DNA from: Dichetophora obliterata | Taxonomy: Eukaryota > Arthropoda > Insecta > Diptera > Sciomyzidae | DNA: 64,000 nt | Assembly (NCBI GenBank): GCA_963920525.1 | Contig: OY986440.1 | Location: 17,254,210 to 17,318,209, forward strand | Reading direction: 5' to 3' | In this document: positions 12,545-23,150 of the stretch, piece after piece | Numbering within the stretch: position 1 is the first letter of the stretch | How the letters are laid out: each line of letters begins with the position of its first letter | Notes under the pieces: generated by a model | What the model was told of the DNA's origin: nothing | The model's database searches: none | The model's input: the letters and a program-made list of their open reading frames with translations, nothing else | Position numbers and translations under genes: made by a program

Positions 12545-12826
12545 ACACATTGACGACGACTGCAACAGTGCGAAACAACATGAAGTAAGAAACAACAATC
12601 TGGAAGTATATTTATATTGTTTCATTAACGCTTACACAAACACTTATATTGCTCTGTTGTCGCAAGTCAAATTAGGAAAAAATTCTAAACCGACGACAGC
12701 GACCTTGTTGTAATCACTCATTATCGTTGCAACATTTTCACCACTTTCACCTCCATAAGAAAAGCATGTAAAAATAATTTGACATTTGACGCACTGTTGC
12801 TGTCGTCGTCAATGTGTTCAATGCAT
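12545..12826. mobile_element. MITE family B, copy 2 (282 bp)
   Basis: Same length and orientation as 7030-7311, with roughly one difference per ten to fifteen bases. The ends are ACACATTGACGACGACTGC and the imperfect complement finishing at 12826. It lies 47 bases outside the right palindrome arm. Confidence 0.8.
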
Positions 12827-12995
12827 AACTCTGTTTAATCTAACAAGTTTCGTGGAGTTTCATGAATTTTACGAAATTCTACTCAACTCGAGTTTCCATG
12901 GGGAGTTAATCTCTACCCTGCAAGACACTCCTAACCGAAACTTTAACACATTCACAAAAATTTTTTAGTATTCACTAACACATATTCACGGTATT

Positions 12996-13812
12996 TTGTT
13001 ATTAATATGGCGGTACAAAATACTATACAATAATACTAGTGCTACTGTCATACCATTGACTGCAGCTCCACAACCGCAGGATCAAGCCACCAGCAGTCAC
13101 CTCTACTGCTCAATAAAATGGAATTATTACGACGACTTTTTGGCATTCAGCAGCAAACTTTGGTGTTTGACCTCCGTGGCCATAGCCAATCCGATAGTTC
13201 TCGACCAATAATCAGGAACTACTAGCATGCATATCACGAATACTTTTGCTGCTTTTGCACACAGTGTTTCCAAGTGGATTTGTTAATGGAGCTATGCAGC
13301 AACAGCAGCAATTTCAGCAACAATCATCGACAAATGCTGGGTATCAATAATCTTGAACTATTTCCATTGCGACGTTCTCTCAATCGAACACCACAATCTT
13401 GTGTCTCTTCGGTTTACAACCACAATTGCAATGACAACTTGATGATGCGCATTATGGATAATAATGGACCACAAGTAGATCAAGGTGGCCCATTTTCTCA
13501 ACGATCAGACCCAATAAAAATAAATAAAGGTGAGACTCTGAAGCAAATGTCTTAGTACTTTATTAATATATTTTTATTTGTTTCTTTAGTTGTTGCTTAG
13601 TTTCCAGCAATTGTTTCTTGGAAATGTACCCTATCATGCCACTGAAGAAGAACTGAAAACACTTTTTCATCGTTTTGGTTGCGTACTTGAGCTGAGAATT
13701 CATTCTAAACCAGGCAATAAATTGCCATTTGGCGTTAGAAATCCATTGAACTAAAGGCTTTATGACGTACGAGGACGTTAGGCACAATTGATGAAAACAT
13801 AATTGGCCAGCT
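12996..13812 (+). pseudogene. Rasputin/G3BP-like pseudogene, linker and RRM part
   Basis: G3BP/Rasputin proteins carry an NTF2-like domain, a low-complexity linker, an RRM and a C-terminal RG-rich tail, and act in stress granules and mRNA control. Here a glutamine/asparagine-rich linker appears (MQQQQQFQQQ at about 13292-13325), then an apparent donor GTGAGA near 13532, an acceptor near 13601, and an RRM start reading QQLFLGNVPYHATEEELKTL followed by FGCVLELRIHSKPGNKLP, close to the Rasputin RRM. Frameshifts and stops follow at about 13750-13800, and a donor-like GTAAGT lies at about 13814. The NTF2 domain is not found upstream. The matching C-terminal part resumes at 19409. Retained splice sites argue for a genomic duplicate rather than a retrocopy. 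Confidence 0.65.
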
Positions 13813-14162
13813 GTGTAAGTGTTTTTGCATTCTGTTAGTATCTCTAAGGGTATATATTAATATAATTATAATATATTAAAATATATTAAGTTAGTTATTA
13901 ATTAGATAAAACAATTAGTTTAAAATAGCTCAGTCTGGCAACGCTGTCGAAGTGTCAACATTAATTTTCATATCATACATTTTTCGTTCCTTTAATTTTG
14001 TTCATTGTATTTATAATTTAATTCATTTTACTTGTATTAATCCATATTGATAAACTGTTTTTATTTGTGAATTAATCAAGTATTTGATTGCTTAAATTGA
14101 ACATATCATTATCAAAGAAATCAATATTCATTTGATACTTAACCTCACTTAACGTCGCATCT

Positions 14163-15480
14163 ATGGGCACCTGCTGCGAAATCTGCAAGTCAGAATGGAC
14201 CACGGTGGAAGCCTTTATCTCTTGCTACGGATGCTCCAACCTTTACCATGGAAAATGTGCTGGATTGTCAGCCAGGATAAGTGATGCCCTTAATGGCACC
14301 TCATCAAATGGACTTCAATGGTTTTGTTCGAAGTGCGGCAAAATAACCACTAGTCATCTGCTGCAAGTTCTTGCTGACGTCAAAAAGTCGGCTTTCAACA
14401 TTGTGCACGAGGTGAAGCGCCTGCAAAGTGTCGTTATCACTCACTCCGAATGCTGCATTAACCTAGAAAACATCACTTCTATTTTGAATGATAATAAAGT
14501 CACCGATCACAGCCAACAAAATACTGGTGAAACCAAAATCAACCTTTCTCAAAAGAGAAAAAGAATGGATAAGGTAATTGTTGCTTTCACTTTTGCAACG
14601 ATTCGATAGTTCATAAAAAAAGAAAACGCGCACGTGTTATACTTGAACGACTGCTTTATTACAACTAACTTTTTAATAAGAGTACTTAACATAGGGGGTA
14701 AACAAGAGGTAAAAAGTGTTACATATTTATATTCAATACATACAGTGATGAACTCAAAACAAAGAAAATAGAGGACATATAAAAAGTCAACAGTAATTGA
14801 TTCGAATTCAGAAAAAAGCATCAACATGGCCACCACGCAAAATACGTTTCTTACGACAGATTGCCAGAACACTGACCTCAGTCACCCCAGTCCAAGGGAC
14901 ACAAATATCCTTTCACCTGGGCCCTCACACCATCAACAAATTATTCCTAATCAGCCTTTTGCGTCCATGCAATGTGAACCACTGGTTGATGTGGCAGTAG
15001 TCGCTCCATCAAATTTTAACACCGTATCATCATTGAACAATGTTCCAGATTCGAACTTAGTTGTCCACGACCTATGCAGTCCTGTGAAAAAAAACTAATC
15101 AATTGCCTATAGTTTCGCCTAATCAAACGAAAACGCCAAAACAGCCTCTCGAGGCCACTGAATGTGGCCCATTGGTTGATTTGGTGGCAGTAATCCGGCC
15201 ACCTCGAAAATCCATCTTTGTCTCGAGGCTAGCTCCCGCCACAAGTATTGAAAATATTCTAGCATATGTTCAAAATAAGATTCCGCATTCAAGTTTAACC
15301 ATCACTTGCTTAAAGTTCACACAAAAACCTCAACAGGATATTGCTTCGTTCAAAATCTATGCTCATGAGTCAGACTATGCTCAAATAATATGCAAAGACT
15401 TTCGGGGTCCTAGTTCGTGACTTCATTCCACGTCCTAGGCCATCTCACCATTTAAACAACCAGACTCTAAATGACTTCCC
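14163..15480 (+). pseudogene. Non-LTR retrotransposon ORF1, PHD-finger type
   Basis: The first frame (14163-14609) starts MGTCCEICKSEW and continues with C-x2-C, H-x2-C and WFCSKC spacing, a PHD/zinc-finger pattern known in ORF1 proteins of some insect non-LTR elements, then a predicted coiled coil. After a non-coding interruption (about 14575-14800) the frame resumes with a proline/asparagine-rich region (14826-15098) and a C-terminal block with PPRKSIFVSRLAP and IASFKIYAHESDY (about 15193-15370), typical of ORF1 ends that bind RNA. It is now split into three frames. The protein would package element RNA and would be dead as it stands. Confidence 0.75.
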
Positions 15481-15571
15481 CTCAACCTCTTCAAAAAACT
15501 AACGAACTGTGTTTTTACAACTGAGTGTGCCTCAAATGCAAATCCAAATTTACCATCAAACGGCAACACTG

Positions 15572-18500
15572 TCAAAAATTCTTTTAAATTCTACTACCAA
15601 AATTTGTCTGGGATGCGCTCTAAACTTAATACAACGCACTCTTTTTGCACTGAAAATGATTTTGATGTATTGATACTAGTTGAAACCTGGCTTACCAATG
15701 ATTTTTTTGATGAGGAGATTGCTGGCCCATCTATCTTCCAAGTTTATCGCAAGGATCGTTCTGCTGTTCAAACTGGTTGCTCTAGAGGTGGGGGAGTTTT
15801 TATTATCGTCCGTAAAAATTTATGTTCATCGCTATGCAATATTGACACGTTAATTGACCAGGTTTGCATCTCCATCCTTCTTCCTAAAGGAAAGATTTTT
15901 GTTTGTGCCTCATACATCCCGCCAACCAGTTCTAATGAAATCTATAGTGCACACGTCAACAATATATTAAGGGAAGGTTCTCCTGAATTTTTTTGAAAAA
16001 ATCCATTTTTTTTTTTACATAAAATGAAAGTTACATATATGTAGAATGTTTGTGCCAAGGGATATTTCAATACGACGCGTATTTCTTGAGCTAGAGCGTG
16101 TCAAACGTACCCATGTCACGCGCGCGTACCAACTTTCTAAAAACTTTAAACGCGTTTTTCTCGGAACCATGTTTTCTAATCTAACGGACAGCACAGGGCT
16201 TGTTCTATTGATCCGATTTCCTTCATTCAAAGAATGTTTGAAAGTATATACTTTTTTGTACGCCTGGAACCTAACATTGGCATAAAAAATTGTTTATTTA
16301 TAATTTTTAAACGAGATCTAAGTAAAAAAAAAAGCAAAAAATGTCAATTTTTTTTTAAAAGTCCATAAAATTGGTTTTTTTTACCAAACTTAATTGAAGT
16401 TAGGTTCCAGGCATATGAAATGTTATCAATTTTAATAAATTTTATACATTTCTCATTTCAGTTCACTACCTGAGGCCCCACACTGACCGCGGGAGGTCGA
16501 TGTTTTGCGCGCAGAGGTCGACGAGATCCGCCATTTTCAAGCCGCCATTTTGAATTTTTCAAATATCTTTTTTTTTTTTTTTACTCGTCAATAAACCACG
16601 AATCAAAGTTCAAAAGCATAAGTTCGTATGTCTTTTCATTTTCCCACAAACCATTCTCAAATTTTGCTTGTTTTTCGGCCAAATCCAAAAAAATCCAGGA
16701 GAACCCTCCCTTAACACTATCTGCAGATGATGAATGTGAACTTTTTTGCGTCGTTGGAGATTTTAACCTCAGCAAATTAAATTGGGCCTTTTCAACCGAT
16801 GACAACGTATACTTACCAACAAATGTTAACCATGCTTATGAAATTCATCTCATCGATAGTTTTTTTCAGTTTGGATCTTATACAAATTAATACCATTTTC
16901 AATAAGTTACGTAATTTACTCGATTTAATTTTTATAAATAAGTCACTTAGTTTTGATTTATATGAAATTTCTCTATTTCTGAACATAGTATTCATCACTC
17001 AGCCATTGCCTTTAATATTAAATTTTATGAATTTCTCAGTGTTATTAGTTCTGCAAAACATCATTATGATTTTAAAAATTGCAATCTTGGAACTATTAAT
17101 CGGCCATTACTGATATTAATTGGGAATCGTTGTTGAAAAATTTGGATGCTTCTGGTTGCTATGATATCTTTCTTAAGCACCTATCTAATATCTTTGCAAA
17201 TAACATTCTTTTTAAGACCAAATTACGTAAGCTTCCTTGGTATACTAGAGGGTTGAAAACACTGAAAAATTTAAGGAATAAATCTTCCAATGTATTTAGA
17301 CGAACTGGAAACCTCGATTGCAAAGCAAAGTATTTACATTTCTTAGCATTGAAAATCGTGTACAAACTTATGCCAAGTCCTTCTGGAGCTTTATTAAATC
17401 TAAAAATATTTCATCAACTATCCCCTCATCTATGTTTTATATGGATAAAATATCAAACTCTGCTGCTAAAACAGCTCAATTGTTCGCTGACTATTTTAAG
17501 TCTAATTTTGACCAAAATTTGGCTTCTGTTAACCCTCAGGTTGTTGATAATATTGACTCTTGCGTAAACTTTGGCTATTTATCGGTCTCCCTGTCTGACG
17601 TTAAAACAGCTATTGCCTCCCTGAAAAATTCAGTTAAGTGCGATCTTGATGGTCTGAGTGATTATTTACTTAAACAATGTGTTCATTCTTTATCCGTACC
17701 AATTTATATAATATTCAATAAATCATTAAAATCTGGTGAATTCGTTGATAAATGGAAAGTTTCGCTTATCACACCCATATTCAAGGCTGGCAACAAGCAC
17801 GATGTTCTAAACTATAGGCCGATCTCAAAGTTGACTAACGTTTCAAAGCTTTTTGAAAAAATTGTTAAAGATAAAATGTACTTTGCTATAAAAAACTCAA
17901 TTTGTCCAAACCAACATGGATTCGTATCTGGCAGGTCAACTACAACTAACCTGAGTGTCTTCACAAATTACTGCATCTCTTCTTTTGAAGATCGGCACCA
18001 ACTTGATGTCGTTTACTCTGACATCTCTAAGGCTTTTGACAGGTTTTCACACGATATTTTATTGCTCAAGCTTGACAAGATTGGTTTTCATTCCATTTTT
18101 CTATCTTGGATGAGTTCATACCTCTCAAATAGGGTTTCTTATGTTGTCATTGACAATGAAAAATCTTCGCCATTTTTAGCAGTGTCTGGGGTTCCACAAG
18201 GTAGCATCCTTGGACCATTACTTTTTGTTATCTTCATTAATGATGTTTCTAAATGCTTTCTTAATGCTCAATTTTTACTTTACGTGGATGATCTTAAGGT
18301 TTTCCTTAAAGTTAAAAGTGATTGCGACGCTTCTCGTCTCCAGTCTGATCTTGATAATGTCTTTTCCTGGTTTAAACAAAACAAATTATCTCTTAACCTC
18401 GGAAAATGTTATGTTGACTCTTATTACAAGCTCCACTCACCAACTATTTTTTATTATAATTTTGATAACACTTAATTAGCCAGATTATCAGAAATTCGTG

Positions 18501-19114
18501 ACCTTGGTGTAATTTTTAATTCTAGCTTAACTTTTAGCTCTCACTTAAATAGAATTATCCCCAAAGCATATTCACTTTTAGCGTTTCTTAGGCGGAACAG
18601 TGTTGGGTTTGTTGACCCTTACACACAAAAAACATTATATACTTCCCTTGTTAGATCTAGCCTTGAATACGCTTCATTTATTTGGAGTCCTTTTTACTCG
18701 ATACATATTGCTAGACTGGAAAAAGTTCAAAAAAGATTCTTAAAATTTGCTTTGCGCTCTTTTATTTTTCCTGAACCTCTTCCCTCATATAGGACACGTC
18801 GGTTGCTTATTGGTCTATCATCTCTTGAAGATAGAAGACTACTGCATAGTATCATGTTAATTTATGATCTGATTAATGGAAATGTTATTTGTGAAAACTT
18901 ACTTAAATTAATATCTTTTAATATTCCGCAAAAGTCGTTACGGAGCTCGAATTATTTTTACATTAGTTGTCATAGAACTAATTATGCCACTAATGAGCCA
19001 ATTAATAGAGCTCTTATAGCTTTAAACAGTATCTATAATAATAACTTACTCGATTTTTCTATGCCCAAAGTTGCTTTTAAAACCACTATTACACTGTTGT
19101 TAAATAGAAACTAG
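15572..19114 (+). pseudogene. Non-LTR retrotransposon ORF2: endonuclease + reverse transcriptase
   Basis: ORF2 starts with an APE-type endonuclease (YYQNLSGMRSKLN near 15590; LVETWL near 15678; VVGDFNLS at about 16749), interrupted by a 740-bp TTAA element at 15971-16710. Frameshifts follow between 16880 and 17320. The reverse transcriptase (about 17318-18475) is well preserved: YRPISKLTNVSKLFEK, GFVSGRSTT, SDISKAFD, GVPQGSILGPLLF and the catalytic YVDD at 18281-18292. A stop at 18473 splits off the C-terminal part, which reads RDLGVIFNSSLTFSSHL, LARLEKVQKRFL-like residues and RALIALNSIYNNN up to 19114. Clade uncertain, within the jockey/CR1/I assemblage. Cannot be active as it stands. Confidence 0.85.
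15971..16710. mobile_element. TTAA-flanked DNA element, 740 bp, inside ORF2
   Basis: Ends GGGAAGGTTCTCCTGAATTT (15971-15990) and the imperfect complement AAATCCAGGAGAACCCTCCC (16691-16710), flanked on both sides by TTAA (15967-15970, 16711-16714). Dropping the element and one TTAA rejoins the endonuclease frame without a shift. TTAA duplication is the hallmark of piggyBac and Kolobok elements; no transposase is encoded. It also holds an inner inverted pair (GGAACCTAAC at 16266 and GTTAGGTTCC at about 16399). Confidence 0.9.
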
Positions 19115-19372
19115 TTTTAATCTTTATTTTTATTACTTATTAAATTATGTTTGCTTAGTCTATAACGATATTATCCATAGACGTTAACAATTAAATAAAC
19201 TGTATCTATCAAGCCTAAAGATGCTTTTTAAAACCACTATTACACTATTGTTAAATATAAACTAGTTTGTTATACCTTATATTTGTTATTTATTAAATTA
19301 CTATTGCTTAGTCTGTAAGAATTATTATCCATAGACGTTAACAAATAAATAAATAAATTAAATACTTTTAAA
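19052..19372 (+). repeat. Tandemly duplicated retrotransposon 3' end
   Basis: The last coding bases and the 3' UTR occur twice in tandem (about 19052-19199 and 19210-19358). Both contain TTAAAACCACTATTACACT and both finish with ATAGACGTTAACAA followed by AAT/AAATA repeats. The second unit is a severely 5'-truncated copy placed in the tail of the first, consistent with insertion of a second copy into the tail or slippage during target-primed synthesis. Confidence 0.8.
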
Positions 19373-19408
19373 TTTATTTTATTATTTTGTTCTATTCCAT
19401 TTTACACA

Positions 19409-19857
19409 GATTTTATATTTGCCTGAAAATTCACCCTATGCACAAAAACTCAAAGTAAAAGAAAAGAAAGCTCGGATGTGACCAAACGACATGCCATCAC
19501 GTCAGTCTATGGGTAACATGAACAAATCATGGGTAACTCCTAACGCAACAATATGAACAGCGGAGGTCTAGTCTCACGTTCATTATCAATCTCTGGTGGC
19601 ATGATGAGAAACAACATCAATACTAGCGTAAACAACATGCAGCTTGGCGCCAGTAGTGTACCAAGCAATGGCCGTGGTGGTTTGAACTGCAATGACAATC
19701 GAGGCTCACTACCAACTGGTGGACCACAAACACGTGGAGGCACGTCGCTAACCATTAATTTTCATCTACCACCACAACCACAACAACATCAGCAACACAT
19801 CAGAAATTCTTATAAGATAAGATACTCCAATTTTTACAAACCAGAAATTATTTAAGG
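19409..19857 (+). pseudogene. Rasputin/G3BP-like pseudogene, C-terminal part
   Basis: After an acceptor-like TTTACACAG at 19399-19408 the translation reads YLPENSPYAQKLKVKEKKAR, close to the segment that ends the RRM in G3BP proteins (LNVEEKKTR). A tail rich in Gly, Asn, Ser and Arg follows (SISGGMMRNN, NGRGGLNCNDNRGS, GGPQTRGG), up to a stop at 19855. A stop right after KKARM and a frame change near 19550 show it is not functional. It continues the RRM piece at 13602-13812 across a 5.6-kb gap filled by the retrotransposon. Confidence 0.65.
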
Positions 19858-21340
19858 AAACTTTTAATGTATTTGTATTGTATTGAATAATAATGTTATA
19901 ATAATTTCAATATTCAATTTTAATGTATGACACTAATCTTAATTTTCAATAAAATTTCAAAAAATAAATGTATTTATGTAGTTAAAAAATAAAAGGAAAC
20001 TAACCAGGCATTTAAATGGTAGATATAGCTGATGTACTTGGTATAACAAATGTTAATTACCTAGTCATTTCACTGATAGCTGCGACTGGTATTTTTGCCA
20101 TATAAATAAGTTATTTAACCCACTATTTAACTAATTGCTTTTACTGGCAAGTTTGACAGATATTTTAAGTTATTTAACCTATTATTTAACTGATTGGAAT
20201 AACAGACACATAAAATGTGCAAGCGAGATGACTCCACAAATTTAAACTTCTGGAAAAGTATGTTCAAGAAAAGGATACAAATCACACGTACAGAAATATT
20301 TTGGTAAGATTTTCCACATGGCCCTTAAGAGACTGATAGAAAATACTGAAGAAATACTGAGACTGATAGAAAATATTAGAGACTGAAGTAATATAACCGG
20401 TTGTGTTCTTGCAGGGTAGTCAACCCCGACTCAACTCGCCATGGAAACGTAGGAAACTGTGTTAGATTGGATGCGTTCAGAAGGTGCAATAGATAAAAAC
20501 TGATGCTGATCAAAGACTCAACAAGTTTAGTACATTTTGCAGCTTCTTAACGCACACATTTATGCAAAGAAAAAATGGCGAATGTATTGGCAGTCCTGCA
20601 AGACAAAAACGAGCTAGCGAGTTATCCAGTCCAAGGCTAAAACCAAAGAGCAAGTTTTTCAGTGAATATTGACTAAAGTTAAAACTAAGTGTTTTTACTC
20701 TAATCGTCAGAAAAATTGTAAATTATTTAATTGCATTATTATTCTCATGTAATTTTATAAGTAATTTATTTGCAAAGGTTTCTCAGTCAAATTTTAACAC
20801 AACAGTTGCCAACTGTTGCCTCCGCTAAATGCGACAAATGTGTTTTTTATTGTCAGCTGTTAGAAATTATCAATAACTTTTTGACGTTTGCAAGTGTTGC
20901 CACATTATTTATGCCTAATCTGCATTTTTTTAAACCAGCACAGAAAAATTAGTTCCTTAGTAAAACTCAGATCAATTTTAAACTACGTTTAACTAATCTA
21001 AAGTTAAACTAGGTTTAAACATGCACTAAAAAACTGGCCCTTATTGTACGAAAAGTCACTTTACACCCACTTAAATAATACATGAAGTTGCTAGTTGTTT
21101 TAAAATGTTCCATCGAATTCCAATTTCCAGTTATTATTTAATTTGTTCATTATTAAAACGAGTATCAGCGACTTTTCATGCAATAAGCGGTCGTTTTTTA
21201 CAACTTACTTAGAATAAAACTTAGCTAATATAACAATTGTAGTCATTTACTTCTTTTTTATTCCAGAAAATGACAAAGGAAAAGCTATAAGCCTCTACTG
21301 TTATAGCACACAAATGTCAAAATAAAAGCTAAAACTGCAT
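19858..21340. other. Non-coding, with short repeats
   Basis: Contains a two-unit degenerate tandem repeat (AAGTTATTTAACC blocks at about 20107 and 20166). Next comes a repeat at 20398-20630 whose ends share TTCTTGCAGG / CCTGCAAGAC words and which also occurs in part at 7312-7498 and at 12889-12940. At 20960-21030 lies a fragment resembling the terminal part of the foldback element at 32899-33461 (TTTAAAC...GCACTAAAAAACTGG). No gene is seen. Confidence 0.5.
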
Positions 21341-21940
21341 TATAGCCAGCATGAACGCAGTTCGAAAAAGCATGTTTGCAAATGCAAAAAGCAGCTTTTT
21401 TTATATGAGCATGAAGATGCTTTAATGCAGCATTATAGCCAGTGCGCTAACTTTTCAGTTCTTAAATCCACCAAAAAGGCGAAAAAATTCGATTTTCCCA
21501 CAAAAGTCCACCAGACTTATAAGGTTTTTAAAAAAATAAAATACCAAAACAAATTCAAAAATTAAATTATATTCTGAACTGCCAGTTATTTGAATTCTTA
21601 AAAACACTTTACTCTTCAGGTTGACACAAATTTAAAATACCCAAATTAAGCTTAATTAATGAATCTAACATAAAAATCACTAATGTTTTCATGTACTTGT
21701 AGCATAAAATCACATCTTGAGAACAATTTCTATTAAATATTTGGAGAAATTTTAGTCAGGCCTCTCAAATTAAAAAAAAACACCAAACAATGCACCTGGC
21801 AGCAAGCCTAATTTTTCTTGCACCAACATTTTCAAAACGCACCAAATCTGGAGGAAAAAGCAACAAGCTGGCAACTGTGATACAGCCAGCATGAACACAG
21901 TTCGAAAAAGCATGTTCGAAAATGCAAAAAGCAGCTTCCT
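21341..21940. repeat. Direct repeat pair, about 60 bp
   Basis: 21341-21400 and 21881-21940 share a block containing CAGCATGAAC and GTTCGAAAAAGCATGTT followed by AATGCAAAAAGCAGCTT, with few differences. Some unexplained repeat family; overlapping minus-strand open frames are by-products. Confidence 0.7.
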
Positions 21941-21957
21941 TGCAAGACATGCCTAAA

Positions 21958-22690
21958 GCCCATATGACACTTGCTTTTTTTTGCATTTTTAAGATCTGAA
22001 AAATCCAAACAGAGCAACACACCAAACGAAGCTATTCAATCTTAAAGTGGTGTGAGGAGTACGATATAGGTACTAAAAAAGCAGAACTGTCATTTTCAAT
22101 GGCTGAAAAATGTGAAAAAACTTCCTTTTTCAGACGCTGGCAGCTTAAAATTTGACAGATTCACATTATATTGTGACACTTCTATTGTGACACAAATAGT
22201 TTTATTAATATATGATTATATATTAATACAAATCACAATTGATATGAAAACCAATATTGTGAGCATCGCACAATTAAATCTTTTATCTGCTTCATATTTG
22301 ATGGAGTCAGAGATAGAATCCCAACGCAGAAAGGAAAAGTATTTCTCCAAGTTGCTGAGCAGCTCTACATTTGACAAGACTCAATATTTTTGCTGACAAG
22401 AACAGCTCCTGCTCAAACAACCGCTTTTAAACAGCCTCCTCAATGAAGCAGCTGATTTTTTATTTCTTCCACAACTTTGATAATAAAATTTATTATTTAA
22501 ACATCAACAACAACAACAAATTTTTCCCAAACCAATAATTTAATATTTTTACAAAATTCAAAATTACTTGGAAATGTCATTTTAAACAGCCTACTATCAT
22601 TATCCCTTTTTCACAAAGTATTTCTTCTTTTTTACCCGCTGCTTCTTTTAATATCTTAAAAATGCAAAAAAAAGCAAGTGTCATACCAGC
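21958..22690. mobile_element. Candidate TIR element, about 730 bp
   Basis: ATATGACACTTGCTTTTTTT (from 21962) followed by TTTGCATTTTTAAGAT recurs as its inverse at about 22651-22688. The arms are about 38 bases with near-perfect pairing. No coding sequence between them and no clear target duplication. Confidence 0.55.
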
Positions 22691-23150
22691 TTAACTGAAA
22701 CTCCAACACATTTATACAATTTTCGATGAACACCAACACAAATAAACCTACTTGTGAACAATTTGTTTTACTTTCCCATCTAGCATTTGGAAGATTGTTT
22801 GGCAAGCACAATTAATAGGCGATTCTTATTTTGATCATCTAGAAGATTAGTGGAGGAGATACAAAAACAAAATACATGAACATTAATTGAAATTCGCGCT
22901 GAAGGCGAATATACGATTCTTCGCAGCAATCGTTTTTGAAATCAACAACAAATTTTGAATAAAAATAAGTAAGCCTTGCTTTTTTTGTATTCAAAATACA
23001 AATTGTTTTAAAAAGTGTTCTGCAAAATTGTGCAAAAAACGTAAAATTACATAATATACAATATAAAAATAAAAATAACATAAACAGTAATAAAGTAACG
23101 CATTTGAAAAGTGAGGCTCTACAAAATTACTTAAAAAAAGTTGTCTTAAG

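Noticed and set aside
21765..22025. Minus-strand cysteine-rich open frame
   Set aside because: Falls on repeated sequence (21881-21940) and inverted-repeat arms; no homologous pattern and no start context.
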